Positions 9,107 through 19,576 of a stretch of DNA of 64,000 nt are shown piece by piece. The first letter of the stretch is position 1. The number at the start of each line of letters is the position of its first letter. The notes below the pieces were generated by a model. It did no database searches. It saw only the letters and a list, made by a program, of their open reading frames with translations, and had not been told where the DNA came from. This stretch comes from Rhizobium albus (GTDB taxonomy: Bacteria > Pseudomonadota > Alphaproteobacteria > Rhizobiales > Rhizobiaceae), in contig BSNO01000003.1 of NCBI GenBank assembly GCA_030160035.1, positions 1,116,001 through 1,180,000 of the forward strand, given 5' to 3'. A program made the translations under genes and the position numbers.

Positions 9107-9134
9107 AAGGGCGCCCGCATCAGCGGACGCCCTT
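9107..9134 (-). terminator. Terminator of the phytanoyl-CoA dioxygenase-like gene
   Basis: Read on the minus strand: AAGGGCGTCCGC, loop TGAT, GCGGGCGCCCTT, with a single G-T wobble, then TTCGTTTTC. It starts 23 bp after the stop of the leftward gene. Confidence 0.8.
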
Positions 9135-9157
9135 CCGTAAAGCAGGTAGTCCGAGAC

Positions 9158-10129
9158 TTACCAGCGATCGAGGCCGAGCAGCTTGCGGCCGAGCGGATTG
9201 AGCTCGGCGACAGGGTTCTGCTTCTCCAACTCGCGCGGGTCGCCGGGGAAGGGGTTGCCCTTCGGTGCTTCGCGCTCCTGCCAAAGCCGGATCCGCTCGT
9301 CGCGCACGCGGGTGTTATCGAAATCGCCGGGGAACATGGAGATGTACTGCGCCATCCGGACGCGATTCTCCGAGCGGTTCGGCCGCACGCCGTGAGCCAG
9401 CAGTGAGTTGAAGATCAACAGGTCGCCCGGTTCCATGTCGATATTGACGATATCGTAGCCGGTGGTGTCGGGCTTAAAAGGATTGCGGTCCTCCGGCTGG
9501 CGATCGCACCACTCTTCAAGCTCGGCAAAGAGGTCGGGAACGCACTGGAAGCCACCTGTTTCCTTGTCCTGCTTGGCAAGCGAAAGCACGCCCTGCACGC
9601 TGATCGGGAACGGCCGCACCGACGTGTCGACATCGAAATGGATGAAGCCGTTTTCCTGCTGGGCGGCACGCGCTGCCTTGTTCGGGGGATTGAGGTTGGC
9701 GCGGTCGATGGCCACCCAGAGGTTTTCGCGGTCCCAGATGTCGACGAAGGCATCGTAGACGCGCTGGGTCTGGCGGTTATCCCAGAGCGTCTGGTGGTTA
9801 TAGACTTCCACCATGCCCGCGTTGTTCAGTTCCTTCATCTTGTATTCGCGCAGCTGCGGCTTGTACCAGGTCGACGGGTCGTTGCGATCCATCTCCTGGA
9901 ACTCCCACAGCATGTCGATCACGGCATCGCACTGTTCCTTGGGAACGGCGCCGCGCACGATGACATAGCCGCGCGTCGTCCAGTGCTTCCAGTCGTCCTC
10001 GGACAGGACGCGCAGCGGCAAGGTCTTTTCGATGTCCTTGAGTTGGGTGGTGACACCCATGGCCTGGGGGTGATCGCCGTGGCCGTCTTCTTCCTCGACG
10101 ACCGGCTGCTTCAGGGCTGCTTGGTACAT
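9158..10129 (-). CDS. Phytanoyl-CoA dioxygenase (PhyH) family protein
   Basis: The 323 aa product looks like an Fe(II)/2-oxoglutarate-dependent oxygenase of the PhyH family. The iron ligands are visible as His164-x-Asp166 (GFIHFDVDTS) and His246 (LLAHGVRPN), with arginines in NRVRMAQ for the co-substrate carboxylate. A strong GGGAGGGAG precedes the ATG. PhyH relatives hydroxylate ectoine, phytanoyl-CoA, quorum signals, phosphonates or antibiotics, and nothing here fixes the substrate. It diverges from an AraC regulator with 126 bp between starts, so regulation by that neighbour is likely. It has its own terminator and appears monocistronic. The pair interrupts the conserved ldtP-glyA order, which suggests a lineage-specific insertion. 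Confidence 0.85.
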   Translation of the reverse strand: MYQAALKQPVVEEEDGHGDHPQAMGVTTQLKDIEKTLPLRVLSEDDWKHWTTRGYVIVRGAVPKEQCDAVIDMLWEFQEMDRNDPSTWYKPQLREYKMKELNNAGMVEVYNHQTLWDNRQTQRVYDAFVDIWDRENLWVAIDRANLNPPNKAARAAQQENGFIHFDVDTSVRPFPISVQGVLSLAKQDKETGGFQCVPDLFAELEEWCDRQPEDRNPFKPDTTGYDIVNIDMEPGDLLIFNSLLAHGVRPNRSENRVRMAQYISMFPGDFDNTRVRDERIRLWQEREAPKGNPFPGDPRELEKQNPVAELNPLGRKLLGLDRW

Positions 10130-10203
10130 GGTCTCCCTCCCATCGGGTCAACATGACAATGATGACGAGAGATTACGCGCTCCATCAAACGCATGTTGTC
10201 GTG

Positions 10204-10230
10204 TTCTGGCAGATTCTGGTAGGATACTGG
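10204..10230. promoter_or_regulatory. Phased repeats, candidate AraC-type operator
   Basis: TTCTGGCAGA and TTCTGGTAGG lie directly in tandem, followed by TACTGG, so CTGG recurs at 10206, 10216 and 10227, about one helical turn apart. The array sits between the divergent dioxygenase and AraC genes, 26 bp before the AraC start. Same-face direct repeats are typical for AraC-family sites; assignment to this regulator is inference. Confidence 0.4.
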
Positions 10231-10255
10231 CGTGACGTGAGAGGAGGGCGCGTTT

Positions 10256-11143
10256 ATGAGGCCGTTTCTGGAAAAGATTCGCCAGTCCGATGGCGCATCC
10301 TGGGCCTTTCTCGATCGCGTCCTGCCGGACGGCATCCCTTTCGAATGGCATCATCATCCCGAATACGAGCTGACCCTGACGTTGAACAGTCGCGGTCACC
10401 GCTATGTCGGCGATCACATCGGCGCCTATGACGATGGTGATCTCGTTCTGCTCGGACCGGGACTGGCGCATAGCTGGGCATCCAGCGACAAGGTCAATGA
10501 CGCCGGACCCCATCGCGCGCTCGTCATCCAGTTCACGGAAACATGGGCGGGCTCGCTGACGGCCCTCTTCACCGAAATGGCGTCGTTGCGCCATCTGCTG
10601 ACCGAAGCTGACCGTGCGGTCTGTTTTTCGCCGGAGATCGCTGCCGCGGTCAGGCCGGATCTCGAAGCGCTGGTGGATCTGCCGGCCGACGAGCGGCTCG
10701 TGCGCCTGCTCTCGGTCTTTGCGCGGTTGACGCGCGACGAGCACCGAAGCCTGTTGGCAAGCCCCGGCCGCGCGCTCGCCACCACCTCCGAAGCCGATCG
10801 TCCGCGCATCGACAAGGTGCTGGAGCATCTTCATGCCAACCATCGCGAGCCGATCGCCATTGCCGAACTTGCCGAGATTGCCTGCCTCAGCGAATCGGCG
10901 CTTCACCGCATGTTCCGGCGCCAGACGCGCCTGACGCCGCTCGAATATCTGACGCAGCTGCGCATTGGGCACGCGTGTTCGCTGCTGATCGATACCGATC
11001 GGCCAATCCATGTGATCGCCGACGAGGTCGGCTATCGCAACCTCGCGCTGTTCAATCGCATCTTCAAAGCGCGCCGTGAAATGACACCGCGGGAGTTCCG
11101 TTCCGCCTATCGTCGCGGGCAGCATCCGCATCTGGCCGCCTGA
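10256..11143 (+). CDS. AraC-family transcriptional regulator with cupin sensor domain
   Basis: The 295 aa protein has an N-terminal cupin-like ligand domain ([16 protein letters not shown], about residues 25-110) and a C-terminal AraC double HTH (about 190-290). The latter includes [20 protein letters not shown] and [27 protein letters not shown] precedes the ATG. It faces the PhyH-family oxygenase gene across a short shared promoter region, so it most likely controls that gene and itself in response to an unknown small ligand. The ligand cannot be predicted from sequence. Confidence 0.9.
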   Translation: MRPFLEKIRQSDGASWAFLDRVLPDGIPFEWHHHPEYELTLTLNSRGHRYVGDHIGAYDDGDLVLLGPGLAHSWASSDKVNDAGPHRALVIQFTETWAGSLTALFTEMASLRHLLTEADRAVCFSPEIAAAVRPDLEALVDLPADERLVRLLSVFARLTRDEHRSLLASPGRALATTSEADRPRIDKVLEHLHANHREPIAIAELAEIACLSESALHRMFRRQTRLTPLEYLTQLRIGHACSLLIDTDRPIHVIADEVGYRNLALFNRIFKARREMTPREFRSAYRRGQHPHLAA

Positions 11144-11252
11144 TCGGCCGCAGCCACTGCGAAAGTGCCGCAGTACAGGTCGTTCATATTGCTCTCGCTG
11201 CCTGCCGGGTTTAAGAGGGCGCCACGTCAAGAGCGAAAGGACTTCAGGGCCC

Positions 11253-12572
11253 ATGTCCACTGCATCCCAGGCTTCCGCCAAGCGTTTCGCCGACGCTTTC
11301 TTCAATCGCTCGCTTGCTGAAGCCGATGCCGAGATTTTCGGCGCGATCGGCAAGGAGCTTGAGCGCCAGCGTCACGAAATCGAACTGATCGCATCCGAAA
11401 ACATCGTCTCGCGCGCCGTCCTGGAAGCTCAGGGCTCGGTGATGACGAACAAATATGCCGAAGGCTATCCCGGCAAGCGCTATTATGGCGGCTGCCAGTT
11501 TGTCGATATCGCCGAAGAGCTTGCCATCGAGCGTGTGACCAAACTCTTCGGTTGCGGCTTCGCCAATGTGCAGCCGAATTCCGGCAGCCAGGCGAACCAG
11601 GCGGTGCTTCTCGCCCTGTCGAAGCCCGGCGACACCATTCTCGGCATGAGCCTCGACGCCGGCGGTCACCTGACCCATGGCGCCAAGCCGAACATTTCCG
11701 GCAAGTGGTTCAATGCCGTTCAGTACGGTGTGGTCTCGTCCACCGGCCTGCTCGACTACGATCAGGTCGAGGAACTGGCCCGCGAACACAAGCCGGCGAT
11801 CATCGTGGCTGGCGGTTCGGCCTATTCGCGCCAGATCGATTTCGCCCGTTTCCGCAAGATCGCGGACGAAGTGGGTGCCTATCTCTGGGTCGACATGGCG
11901 CATTTCGCCGGTCTCGTTGCCGGTGGCCAGCATCCAAGCCCGTTCCCGCATGCCCATGTGGCGACATCCACGACCCACAAGACGCTGCGCGGTCCGCGTG
12001 GCGGCATCGTCCTCACCAATGACGAGGCGATCGCCAAGAAGATCAATTCGGCCGTTTTCCCCGGTCTCCAGGGCGGCCCGCTGATGCATGTCATCGCCGG
12101 CAAGGCAGTGGCATTCGGCGAAGCGCTGACGCCTGAATTCCGCAACTATACGGCGCAGGTCGTTGAAAACGCCAATGTCCTGGCCGAAACGCTGGTCGAA
12201 GGTGGCCTGCAAATCGTCTCCGGCGGCACCGACACGCATCTGATGCTTGTCGACCTGCGTCCGAAGAACCTCACGGGCAAGGCTTCCGAAGCTGCACTCG
12301 GCCGCGCCTACATCACCTGCAACAAGAACGGCGTACCGGACGATCCGGAAAAGCCGATGGTCACGTCCGGCGTTCGCCTCGGCACGCCGGCCGGCACCAC
12401 CCGCGGTTTCGGCAAGGATGAGTTCCGTGAAATCGGCCGCCTGATCGTCGAAGTGCTCGACGGACTGAAGGCAGCCAATTCGGAAGAGGGCAATGCCAAG
12501 GTCGAGGAAGCGGTGAAGGCCAAGGTAATCGCGCTCACGGATCGCTTCCCGATCTATCCGCATCTCGGCTGA
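11253..12572 (+). CDS. glyA: Serine hydroxymethyltransferase
   Basis: The 439 aa PLP enzyme interconverts serine and glycine with transfer of a one-carbon unit to tetrahydrofolate. Motifs include [35 protein letters not shown], and the PLP lysine Lys243 in [13 protein letters not shown]. The start is preceded by GAAAGGA. It is the first gene of a tightly packed run, glyA-nrdR-ribD-ribE-ribH-nusB, conserved in Rhizobiales, with only 8 bp before nrdR. I looked for a glycine riboswitch in the ~110-bp leader and saw no convincing one. Confidence 0.97.
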   Translation: MSTASQASAKRFADAFFNRSLAEADAEIFGAIGKELERQRHEIELIASENIVSRAVLEAQGSVMTNKYAEGYPGKRYYGGCQFVDIAEELAIERVTKLFGCGFANVQPNSGSQANQAVLLALSKPGDTILGMSLDAGGHLTHGAKPNISGKWFNAVQYGVVSSTGLLDYDQVEELAREHKPAIIVAGGSAYSRQIDFARFRKIADEVGAYLWVDMAHFAGLVAGGQHPSPFPHAHVATSTTHKTLRGPRGGIVLTNDEAIAKKINSAVFPGLQGGPLMHVIAGKAVAFGEALTPEFRNYTAQVVENANVLAETLVEGGLQIVSGGTDTHLMLVDLRPKNLTGKASEAALGRAYITCNKNGVPDDPEKPMVTSGVRLGTPAGTTRGFGKDEFREIGRLIVEVLDGLKAANSEEGNAKVEEAVKAKVIALTDRFPIYPHLG

Positions 12573-12580
12573 CCGGCCTT

Positions 12581-13063
12581 ATGCGCTGCCCCTACTGCTC
12601 GTCGGAAGACAGCCAGGTCAAGGATTCGCGTCCGGCAGAGGATGGTGCAGCCATCCGCCGCCGTCGCGTGTGCCCGGATTGCGGGGGCCGCTTCACGACC
12701 TTCGAGCGGGTACAACTGCGTGAACTGACGGTCATCAAGAAGACCGGCCGGCGCGTGCCCTTCGATCGCGACAAGCTGATGCGCTCCTTCGAGATCGCGC
12801 TGCGCAAGCGGCCGGTGGAGCGTGACCGGATCGAGCGCGCCGTCTCCGCCATCGTCAGGCGTTTGGAAAGCTCCGGCGAACAGGACATCCAGTCCGAGCA
12901 GATCGGGCTTCTCGTCATCGAGGCGCTGAAGGCGCTCGATGACGTCGGTTTCGTCCGCTACGCCTCGGTCTATCGCGACTTCTCAGGCCCCGAAGACTTC
13001 GAGAACGTCATCAACGAACTGACCGCCCGCATCAATGCGGACACCACCGCTGCGAATGACTGA
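12581..13063 (+). CDS. nrdR: Transcriptional repressor NrdR
   Basis: The 160 aa protein has the NrdR form. An N-terminal zinc ribbon ([13 protein letters not shown] and [15 protein letters not shown], four Cys) is followed by an ATP-cone domain (about 48-140), beginning [18 protein letters not shown]. NrdR represses ribonucleotide reductase genes according to the ATP/dATP ratio. It sits 8 bp after glyA and overlaps the start of ribD by 8 nt (ATGACTGA), so it is translationally coupled to both neighbours. Confidence 0.97.
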   Translation: MRCPYCSSEDSQVKDSRPAEDGAAIRRRRVCPDCGGRFTTFERVQLRELTVIKKTGRRVPFDRDKLMRSFEIALRKRPVERDRIERAVSAIVRRLESSGEQDIQSEQIGLLVIEALKALDDVGFVRYASVYRDFSGPEDFENVINELTARINADTTAAND

Positions 13064-14180
13064 ATGTGCTGACGGCGCCGCGGTGACGGCCGACGATCGC
13101 CGCTTCATGGCAGCCGCAATCCGGCTGTCGCTGCGCCACTCAGGCCTGACCGGCTCCAACCCATCCGTCGCGACCCTGATCGTTGCCGACACCGGTCATG
13201 GCCCGGTCATCGTCGGCCGCGGGGTGACCGCGCTTGGCGGCCGGCCCCACGCCGAAGCCGAGGCATTGGCAGAAGCCGGCGAGCGCGCCCGTGGCGCAAC
13301 CGCCTATGTCACGCTCGAACCCTGCGCCCATCACGGCCGAACGCCGCCTTGCGCCGAGGCGCTGGCCCGATCCGGCATCAGGCGCCTGATGGCCGCGACG
13401 ATGGATCCGGACCACCGCGTATCCGGCAAGGGCTTCGAGATCCTGCGCGCCGCCGGCATCGAAACCGTGCCCGGTGTGTCGGCGGAGGCCTCCGAGCATG
13501 CGCTGGCCGGCTATCTCATGCAGCGCACGAGCAACCGGCCGCATGTGACTCTGAAAGCGGCAGTTTCGGCAGACGGCAAGATCGGACGGGCCGGGGCAGG
13601 GCAAGTCGCGATCTCCGGAGACGTGTCGCGCGCGCAGTCCCATCTGATGCGCGCCGAAAGCGATGCGATTCTGGTCGGGATCAACACCGTGCTCGAGGAT
13701 GATCCGGCGCTGACATGCCGCTTGCCTGGGCTGGAGCGCCGGTCGCCGATCCGCATCGTCCTTGACGATCATCTGCGCCTGCCGCTCGACAGCCAACTCG
13801 TGAAAGCCGCGCGCGATGTGCCGCTCTGGGTCGCCACGACCAGCGAGGACGACAAGGCCCGCCGCGCGCTGGAAAGTGCCGGCGTCGAGATTGTTGCCTG
13901 CGCCCGCCACAATGGCCGCATTGCCTTGCCGGAACTTCTGGACGATCTCGGCGCTCGCGGCGTCTACACATTGCTCGTAGAAGGCGGCGCGTCGGTCGCA
14001 GCGTCGTTTATCCGCGACGATCTTGTGGATCGGATCGCGCTTTTCACCAGCACCGTGACGGTCGGTGATGACGGCATTGACGCTCCGTTCACGTCCGCCG
14101 CCATGCCCGCAGGTTTTTCACCGCGCCGGACGATGCTTTATGGCAGCGATCGGTTCGAAGAATGGAAGAGAGAGCGCTGA
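13056..14180 (+). CDS. ribD: Bifunctional riboflavin biosynthesis deaminase/reductase
   Basis: About 374 aa. The N-terminal pyrimidine deaminase has the zinc motifs [10 protein letters not shown] and [11 protein letters not shown] (about residues 60-100). The C-terminal reductase domain (about 165-365) includes [14 protein letters not shown] and [12 protein letters not shown]. It performs the second and third steps from the GTP-derived pyrimidine toward ribityl-lumazine. The start at 13056 overlaps the nrdR stop in ATGACTGA; an upstream in-frame ATG at 13035 lies deeper in nrdR and is less likely. Its stop overlaps the ribE start as TGATG. Confidence 0.95.
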   Translation: MTECADGAAVTADDRRFMAAAIRLSLRHSGLTGSNPSVATLIVADTGHGPVIVGRGVTALGGRPHAEAEALAEAGERARGATAYVTLEPCAHHGRTPPCAEALARSGIRRLMAATMDPDHRVSGKGFEILRAAGIETVPGVSAEASEHALAGYLMQRTSNRPHVTLKAAVSADGKIGRAGAGQVAISGDVSRAQSHLMRAESDAILVGINTVLEDDPALTCRLPGLERRSPIRIVLDDHLRLPLDSQLVKAARDVPLWVATTSEDDKARRALESAGVEIVACARHNGRIALPELLDDLGARGVYTLLVEGGASVAASFIRDDLVDRIALFTSTVTVGDDGIDAPFTSAAMPAGFSPRRTMLYGSDRFEEWKRER

Positions 14181-14785
14181 TGTTCACCGGGATCGTCACG
14201 GATATCGGCCGGGTAATGGCCACGCAAAAGCTCGATCACGGGCTGAAGCTGCGCATCGCAACGTCCTATGATCCTGCCGGCATCGATATCGGCGCCTCGA
14301 TCGCCTGCTCCGGCCCCTGCCTGACCGTGACTGCGCTTTCGGCGCCAAGCGAAGAGCACTGGTTCGAAGTGGAGGCATGGGAAGAAGCGCTGCGGCTGAC
14401 CACGATCGGCGAATGGACGGTCGGTGCGCGCGTCAACCTGGAACGCTCGCTCAAGATCGGCGATGAACTGGGCGGACACCTCGTTTCCGGCCACATCGAC
14501 GGGACAGCCACGATCATCTCCGTGGAGAGCGAAGGCGATGCGACCCGCTTTACGCTGGAAGCACCGGCTGAATTGGCTCGGTTCATCGCGCGCAAGGGCT
14601 CCGTGGCGCTCGACGGCACGTCGCTCACGGTCAACGGCGTCGATGGTGCACGCTTCGACGTGCTGCTCATCCGCCATTCGCTCGAAGTCACAACCTGGGG
14701 CGAGCGCAAGGCGGGCGACCGCGTCAATCTCGAAATCGACCAGATGGCGCGCTACGCTGCACGGCTGGCGGAGTTCGCCGCCTGA
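14180..14785 (+). CDS. ribE: Riboflavin synthase alpha subunit
   Basis: The product is 201 aa with two tandem lumazine-binding domains. The first starts [14 protein letters not shown]; the second contains GHLVSGHIDGTATI and later FEVTTWGE-like sequence near the end. It dismutates two lumazine molecules to riboflavin. The start is fixed by the TGATG overlap with ribD and by the universal MFTGIV opening. A 113-bp gap follows before ribH, the only sizeable break in this operon. No FMN riboswitch is visible there. Confidence 0.95.
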   Translation: MFTGIVTDIGRVMATQKLDHGLKLRIATSYDPAGIDIGASIACSGPCLTVTALSAPSEEHWFEVEAWEEALRLTTIGEWTVGARVNLERSLKIGDELGGHLVSGHIDGTATIISVESEGDATRFTLEAPAELARFIARKGSVALDGTSLTVNGVDGARFDVLLIRHSLEVTTWGERKAGDRVNLEIDQMARYAARLAEFAA

Positions 14786-14898
14786 GATGCCGCTTGGCGG
14801 GCGATTGGGCTTGCCAAAGCAGACGGCACATGGTTTGACGCGCTCCACTCCCATATGACCCACACATCGCCGCATTCCGGCGCAAGGATACCCGTTTC

Positions 14899-15357
14899 AT
14901 GGCGCAATCCGAGAAGCTTCATCTGTTGATCGTCGAGGCGCGTTTCTATGACGATCTCGCCGATGCCCTGCTCGAGGGCGCCAAGGCGGCTCTGGACGAA
15001 GCCGGCGCAACCTACGACCTCATCACCGTACCCGGTGCGTTGGAGATCCCGGCCGTCATCTCCATGGCGCTCGACGCGGCCGATGAAGGCGGCACCGATT
15101 ATGACGGCTTCGTCGCACTCGGCACCGTCATCCGCGGCGAGACCTACCATTTCGAGATCGTGGCCAATGAATCGAGCCGTGCGCTGACCGATCTTGCTGT
15201 CGACGAGGCGCTCGCGATTGGCAACGGCATCCTGACCGTCGAGAACGACGAGCAGGCGTGGGTACGGGCACGCAAGCACGAGAAGGACAAAGGTGGTTTC
15301 GCAGCGCGCGCGGCGCTGACCATGATCGCCGTCAAGAACAGGCTGAACGCAGCGTGA
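14899..15357 (+). CDS. ribH: 6,7-dimethyl-8-ribityllumazine synthase
   Basis: The 152 aa enzyme joins the ribityl-pyrimidine and dihydroxybutanone phosphate to form lumazine. Signatures are [17 protein letters not shown], the [11 protein letters not shown] loop and the catalytic histidine in [16 protein letters not shown] lies 10 nt before the ATG. The stop overlaps the nusB start (GTGA). It belongs to the riboflavin operon and is of normal length for the type I icosahedral enzyme. Confidence 0.96.
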   Translation: MAQSEKLHLLIVEARFYDDLADALLEGAKAALDEAGATYDLITVPGALEIPAVISMALDAADEGGTDYDGFVALGTVIRGETYHFEIVANESSRALTDLAVDEALAIGNGILTVENDEQAWVRARKHEKDKGGFAARAALTMIAVKNRLNAA

Positions 15358-15905
15358 GCGACAAGGACCGACAGGAACAGGTTTCAGGCCGCCCAGCCGG
15401 CGAGGTGAGACCCGCAAACCAGCGCGGCGCCGCACGCCTCGCTGCCGTGCAGGCGCTCTACCAGATGGACATTGCCGGCACCGGCGTGCTGGAAGTGATC
15501 GCCGAATACGAAAACCATCGCTTGGGCCGTGAGATCGACGGCGACACCTACCGGCAGGCGGATGCGGCATGGTTCCGCTCCATCGTGTCCGGCGTCGTGT
15601 CCGATCAGCGCAACCTCGATCCGCTGATCGCCTCGGCGCTCACGATGGATTGGCCGCTGTCGCGTCTTGATTCAACGCTGCGCGCGATCCTGCGTGCAGG
15701 AACGCTCGAACTGTCGACCCGCAAGGACGTGCCGGTCGCCGTGATCGTCACCGAATATGTCGATATCGCCCAGGCGTTCTATGTCGGCGAAGAGCCGAAG
15801 ATCGTGAACGCTGTGCTCGACAGGCTCGCCCGCCAGTTGCGCGGCGACCGGTCACCTGCTCAAGGTGGACCGGCCAGTTCCGACAAGGCTCCGTCCTCCA
15901 AATGA
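15354..15905 (+). CDS. nusB: Transcription antitermination factor NusB
   Basis: About 183 aa from a GTG at 15354 that overlaps the ribH stop. The NusB fold is evident: [18 protein letters not shown], the middle [18 protein letters not shown], and [22 protein letters not shown]. With NusE it binds boxA to promote rRNA antitermination. The N-terminal ~25 residues and C-terminal ~20 residues are polar extensions. An ATG at 15258 in the same frame lies inside ribH and is not used on this reading. The stop overlaps the following MFS start (ATGA). Confidence 0.94.
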   Translation: MSDKDRQEQVSGRPAGEVRPANQRGAARLAAVQALYQMDIAGTGVLEVIAEYENHRLGREIDGDTYRQADAAWFRSIVSGVVSDQRNLDPLIASALTMDWPLSRLDSTLRAILRAGTLELSTRKDVPVAVIVTEYVDIAQAFYVGEEPKIVNAVLDRLARQLRGDRSPAQGGPASSDKAPSSK

Positions 15906-17152
15906 GCGCATCTGCCCGTGATCACATGAGCGGGCAGGGCTCTTCGACAGCAAGAAGCGCGCGGATCAACGCCGTCGTTCTTGCGGCCGCGCAGGCGGTT
16001 GTGGGCGCTGCCGCCCCGATGACGATCTCCATGGGCGGCCTTGCGGGCTATTATCTTCTCGGCAGCGACAAATCGCTCGCGACGGCGCCGGTGACAGGAT
16101 TCACGGTCGGATTGGCGCTCGGCGCCTTCGGTGCGGCGGCCATCATGCGGGTGACGGGGCGTCGGCTGGGCTTCATGGTCGGTGCCGCGTTCACCGCAGC
16201 CGGCGGCGCGCTCGCAGCGCTCGCCCTTTGGATCGGCTCCTTCTGGTTCTTCGCCTTCGCTCTGGCGATCATCGGCTGCGGCGGCGCCTTTGTGCAGCAA
16301 TACCGCTTTGCTGCGGCCGACAATGCGCCTCCGCAGTTCAAGGCGCAGGCGATCTCCTGGGTGCTTGCCGGTGGGGTCTTCGCTGCCGTCATCGGTCCCC
16401 AAACGGTGATCTTCAGCCGGGAGATGTTCCCGACAGTCCCCTTCGCCGGCATCTTCGTAGCGATGATCGGGCTCGGCCTTCTTGGAGCGCTGATCCTGTC
16501 GTTGCTGCGCGAAAGCAAGGATGTCGTCGTCGACCCGGCGACGCAGTCGGCTGCCGATCGCCCGCGTCCCTTGCGCGACATCGTCTCACAGCGTCGCTTC
16601 GTCACCGCCATGGTGTGCGGGGTGGGCACCTACGCGCTGATGACCTTCATGATGACAGGCGCGCCGCTCGCCATGGTCGCCTGCGGCTTCTCGGCCGATC
16701 TCGCCACGCTCGGCATACAGTGGCACGTGATGGCGATGTTCGCTCCGAGCTTCTTCACCGGTCATCTCATCCGCCGGTTCGGAGAAGCGACCATCGTCGG
16801 CATCGGCCTCGCACTCTTGCTGGTCTGCGCCTTCATTGCCTTCATCGGCATCGAGCTTTGGAATTTCTGGCTGGCGCTCGTTCTGCTCGGAATCGGCTGG
16901 AACTTCGGCTTCATCGGCTCGACCGCCATGGTCACCGCCACGTACCGGCAATCGGAAAAGAACAAGGTGCAGGGCTTCCACGACGGCTTCCTGTTCTCGC
17001 TGGTGGCCGTGGCGTCGCTCGCCTCAGGCGGCGCGCTGAACCATTGGGGTTGGGAAGGCGTCTCGCTGGTCTTGGTGCCGATCGCGAGCCTCTGCCTCCT
17101 CGTGCTCGGGCTCCAGGTCGTGAGCGACAGGCAAAAGCAAGCCTCCGCCTGA
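15902..17152 (+). CDS. MFS transporter, substrate unknown
   Basis: The 416 aa protein has about 12 hydrophobic segments in a 6+6 arrangement, with a charged central loop (around residues 200-225, [21 protein letters not shown]). It begins within the nusB stop (ATGA), so it is translationally coupled to the riboflavin/nusB operon. The substrate cannot be read from sequence. The operon position makes flavin or a related metabolite a fair guess, but that is inference only. The next gene, hppA, has its own 210-bp leader. Confidence 0.85.
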   Translation: MSASARDHMSGQGSSTARSARINAVVLAAAQAVVGAAAPMTISMGGLAGYYLLGSDKSLATAPVTGFTVGLALGAFGAAAIMRVTGRRLGFMVGAAFTAAGGALAALALWIGSFWFFAFALAIIGCGGAFVQQYRFAAADNAPPQFKAQAISWVLAGGVFAAVIGPQTVIFSREMFPTVPFAGIFVAMIGLGLLGALILSLLRESKDVVVDPATQSAADRPRPLRDIVSQRRFVTAMVCGVGTYALMTFMMTGAPLAMVACGFSADLATLGIQWHVMAMFAPSFFTGHLIRRFGEATIVGIGLALLLVCAFIAFIGIELWNFWLALVLLGIGWNFGFIGSTAMVTATYRQSEKNKVQGFHDGFLFSLVAVASLASGGALNHWGWEGVSLVLVPIASLCLLVLGLQVVSDRQKQASA

Positions 17153-17362
17153 AGCGCTAGCCGCGGCGGCCAAACCGCCTCGAGCGGCTGCAACTTATAA
17201 CTTTCTCCTTATGTTCAATGCACTTGACCGGGCTTGACCGTAGGGCAATCATCCCGCCCACTGCGACCGAGCGTCGCAGAGCCCGAGTGGCTTGGCGATT
17301 CGGGAGGAAGGCGGCGTCGGGGACTCGAGGCGCCGAAAAGACCACCAGGAGGATTAAGAGGA

Positions 17363-19501
17363 ATGAGCATTTTGATCGCCGTCATTGCTTGCGGCCTGCT
17401 TGCGATTGCCTACGCCATCTGGGCGACGCAATCGGTTCTCGCAGCCGACCAGGGCAATGCGCGCATGCAGGAAATTGCCGGTGCCATCCGCGAGGGCGCA
17501 CAGGCCTATCTCTCCAGACAATATACGACCATCGCCATCGTCGGCGTCGTCGTCTTCGCCTTGACCTGGTGGCTTCTCGGGGCAACCGCCGCGGTCGGCT
17601 TCCTCATCGGCGCCGTGCTGTCCGGCGCAGCCGGTTTCATCGGCATGCATGTATCGGTGCGCGCCAACGTCCGCACCGCGCAGGCCGCTGCACACAGCCT
17701 GTCGGCCGGTCTCGACATCGCGTTCAAGTCCGGCGCCATCACGGGCATGCTCGTTGCCGGTCTCGCTCTGCTCGGCGTCGCCGTTTACTTCTTCATCCTG
17801 ACTGCAATCATGGGCTTTGGTCCCGGCGACCGCGTGGTCATCGACGCGCTTGTTGCGCTTGGCTTCGGCGCATCGCTGATTTCGATCTTCGCCCGTCTCG
17901 GCGGCGGCATCTTCACCAAGGGTGCGGATGTCGGCGGCGATCTCGTCGGCAAGGTGGAAGCGGGGATCCCGGAAGACGATCCGCGCAATCCGGCAACGAT
18001 CGCCGACAACGTCGGCGACAATGTCGGCGACTGCGCCGGCATGGCGGCTGACCTGTTCGAAACCTACGCGGTCACCATCGTCGCGACGATGGTGCTTGGC
18101 GCGATCTTCTTCGCCGGCACCGAGATTCTGGCAAGCGTGATGCTTTATCCGCTGGCGATCGGCGCTGCCTGCATCGTCACCTCCATCGTCGGCACGTTCT
18201 TCGTGCGTCTCGGTTCGAACGGCTCCATCATGGGCGCGCTCTACAAGGGCCTGCTCGTGACCGGGCTCCTGTCGATCATCGGACTTGGCGCCGCCACGTC
18301 ACTGACCATCGGCTGGGGCTCGATCGGCCAGGTCGATGGCATGGACATCACCGGAACCAATTTGTTCCTGTGCGGCATCCTCGGTCTTGCCGTGACCGGC
18401 CTCATCGTCTGGATCACCGAATATTATACCGGCACCAACAAGCGGCCGGTCAATTCGATCGCCCAGGCATCCGTCACCGGCCACGGCACCAACGTCATCC
18501 AGGGGCTTGCCGTCTCACTGGAATCGACCGCACTGCCGGCGATCGTCATCGTCGCGGGCATCATCTCCACCTTCCAGCTCGGCGGCCTGCTGGGCACCGG
18601 TATCGCCGTCACGGCCATGCTCGGTATCGCCGGCATGATCGTGGCGCTCGATGCCTTCGGCCCGGTCACCGACAATGCTGGCGGCATCGCAGAAATGTCC
18701 GGCCTGCCGCCGGAAGTCCGCCGCTCCACGGATGCGCTCGACGCGGTCGGCAACACCACGAAGGCGGTCACCAAGGGCTATGCGATCGGATCGGCGGGCC
18801 TCGGCGCGCTCGTCCTTTTCGCTGCTTATTCCAATGACCTGGAGTTCTTCGCGGCGAATTCGGAGCAATATCCGTACTTCGCCGACATGGGAGATATCTC
18901 GTTCTCGCTCTCGAATCCCTACGTGGTCGCCGGCCTGATCTTCGGCGGTCTCATCCCCTATCTCTTTGGTGGCATCGCAATGACGGCCGTAGGCCGGGCT
19001 GCGGGCTCCATCGTGGAAGAGGTGCGGCGCCAGTTCCGCGAGGATCCGGGCATCATGGCCGGCACGTCCAAGCCGAACTATGCCCGCGCGGTCGACCTTC
19101 TGACCAAGGCCGCCATCCGGGAAATGATCATCCCGTCTCTGCTGCCGGTGCTCGCCCCGCTCGTCGTCTATTTCGGCGTGCTCTTGATCTCCGGATCGAA
19201 GGCCTCGGCATTTGCGGCGCTTGGCGCATCTCTGCTCGGCGTCATCGTCAACGGCCTGTTCGTTGCCATCTCCATGACGTCCGGCGGTGGCGCATGGGAC
19301 AATGCCAAGAAGTCCTTCGAGGATGGGTTCATCGACAAGGACGGCGTCAAGCACGTCAAGGGGTCGGACGCTCACAAGGCATCGGTGACCGGCGATACGG
19401 TCGGCGATCCCTACAAGGATACGGCCGGACCGGCCGTCAACCCGGCGATCAAGATCACCAACATCGTGGCGCTGCTGCTTCTGGCAGTCCTCGCCCACTG
19501 A
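17363..19501 (+). CDS. hppA: K+-independent proton-translocating inorganic pyrophosphatase
   Basis: The 712 aa membrane protein has about 16 helices. It hydrolyses PPi in the cytoplasm and pumps protons outward. PPi-site motifs are present: [38 protein letters not shown] and [16 protein letters not shown]. Lys467 in [10 protein letters not shown] is the residue that marks the K+-insensitive subclass. The ATG at 17363 follows AGGAGGATTAAGAGGA, which decides the start over an open but unrelated upstream extension. It stands alone, with a terminator shared with bamE at 19524-19549. Confidence 0.96.
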   Translation: MSILIAVIACGLLAIAYAIWATQSVLAADQGNARMQEIAGAIREGAQAYLSRQYTTIAIVGVVVFALTWWLLGATAAVGFLIGAVLSGAAGFIGMHVSVRANVRTAQAAAHSLSAGLDIAFKSGAITGMLVAGLALLGVAVYFFILTAIMGFGPGDRVVIDALVALGFGASLISIFARLGGGIFTKGADVGGDLVGKVEAGIPEDDPRNPATIADNVGDNVGDCAGMAADLFETYAVTIVATMVLGAIFFAGTEILASVMLYPLAIGAACIVTSIVGTFFVRLGSNGSIMGALYKGLLVTGLLSIIGLGAATSLTIGWGSIGQVDGMDITGTNLFLCGILGLAVTGLIVWITEYYTGTNKRPVNSIAQASVTGHGTNVIQGLAVSLESTALPAIVIVAGIISTFQLGGLLGTGIAVTAMLGIAGMIVALDAFGPVTDNAGGIAEMSGLPPEVRRSTDALDAVGNTTKAVTKGYAIGSAGLGALVLFAAYSNDLEFFAANSEQYPYFADMGDISFSLSNPYVVAGLIFGGLIPYLFGGIAMTAVGRAAGSIVEEVRRQFREDPGIMAGTSKPNYARAVDLLTKAAIREMIIPSLLPVLAPLVVYFGVLLISGSKASAFAALGASLLGVIVNGLFVAISMTSGGGAWDNAKKSFEDGFIDKDGVKHVKGSDAHKASVTGDTVGDPYKDTAGPAVNPAIKITNIVALLLLAVLAH

Positions 19502-19523
19502 TCCTGATTACAGTCAAAGAAAA

Positions 19524-19549
19524 AGGCTCCGGGGTCGCCCTCGGAGCCT
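19524..19549. terminator. Bidirectional terminator between hppA and bamE
   Basis: AGGCTCCG (19524-19531) pairs with CGGAGCCT (19542-19549), and an inner GGG/CCC extends the stem. Reading right, cttataatt follows; reading left, the stem is followed by TTTTCTTTG. It serves two convergent genes. Confidence 0.8.
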
Positions 19550-19576
19550 CTTATAATTGTGAACTTCAGCGCCCCG

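Noticed and set aside
11144-11252. Possible glycine riboswitch before glyA
   Set aside because: No tandem aptamer-like segments were visible in the ~110 bp leader.
11244-12563. 439-codon open frame antisense to glyA
   Set aside because: Same effect of codon bias; no domain and no ribosome site.
14786-14898. Possible FMN riboswitch before ribH
   Set aside because: The 113-bp gap does not show the conserved RFN element segments; it is probably just an operon spacer.
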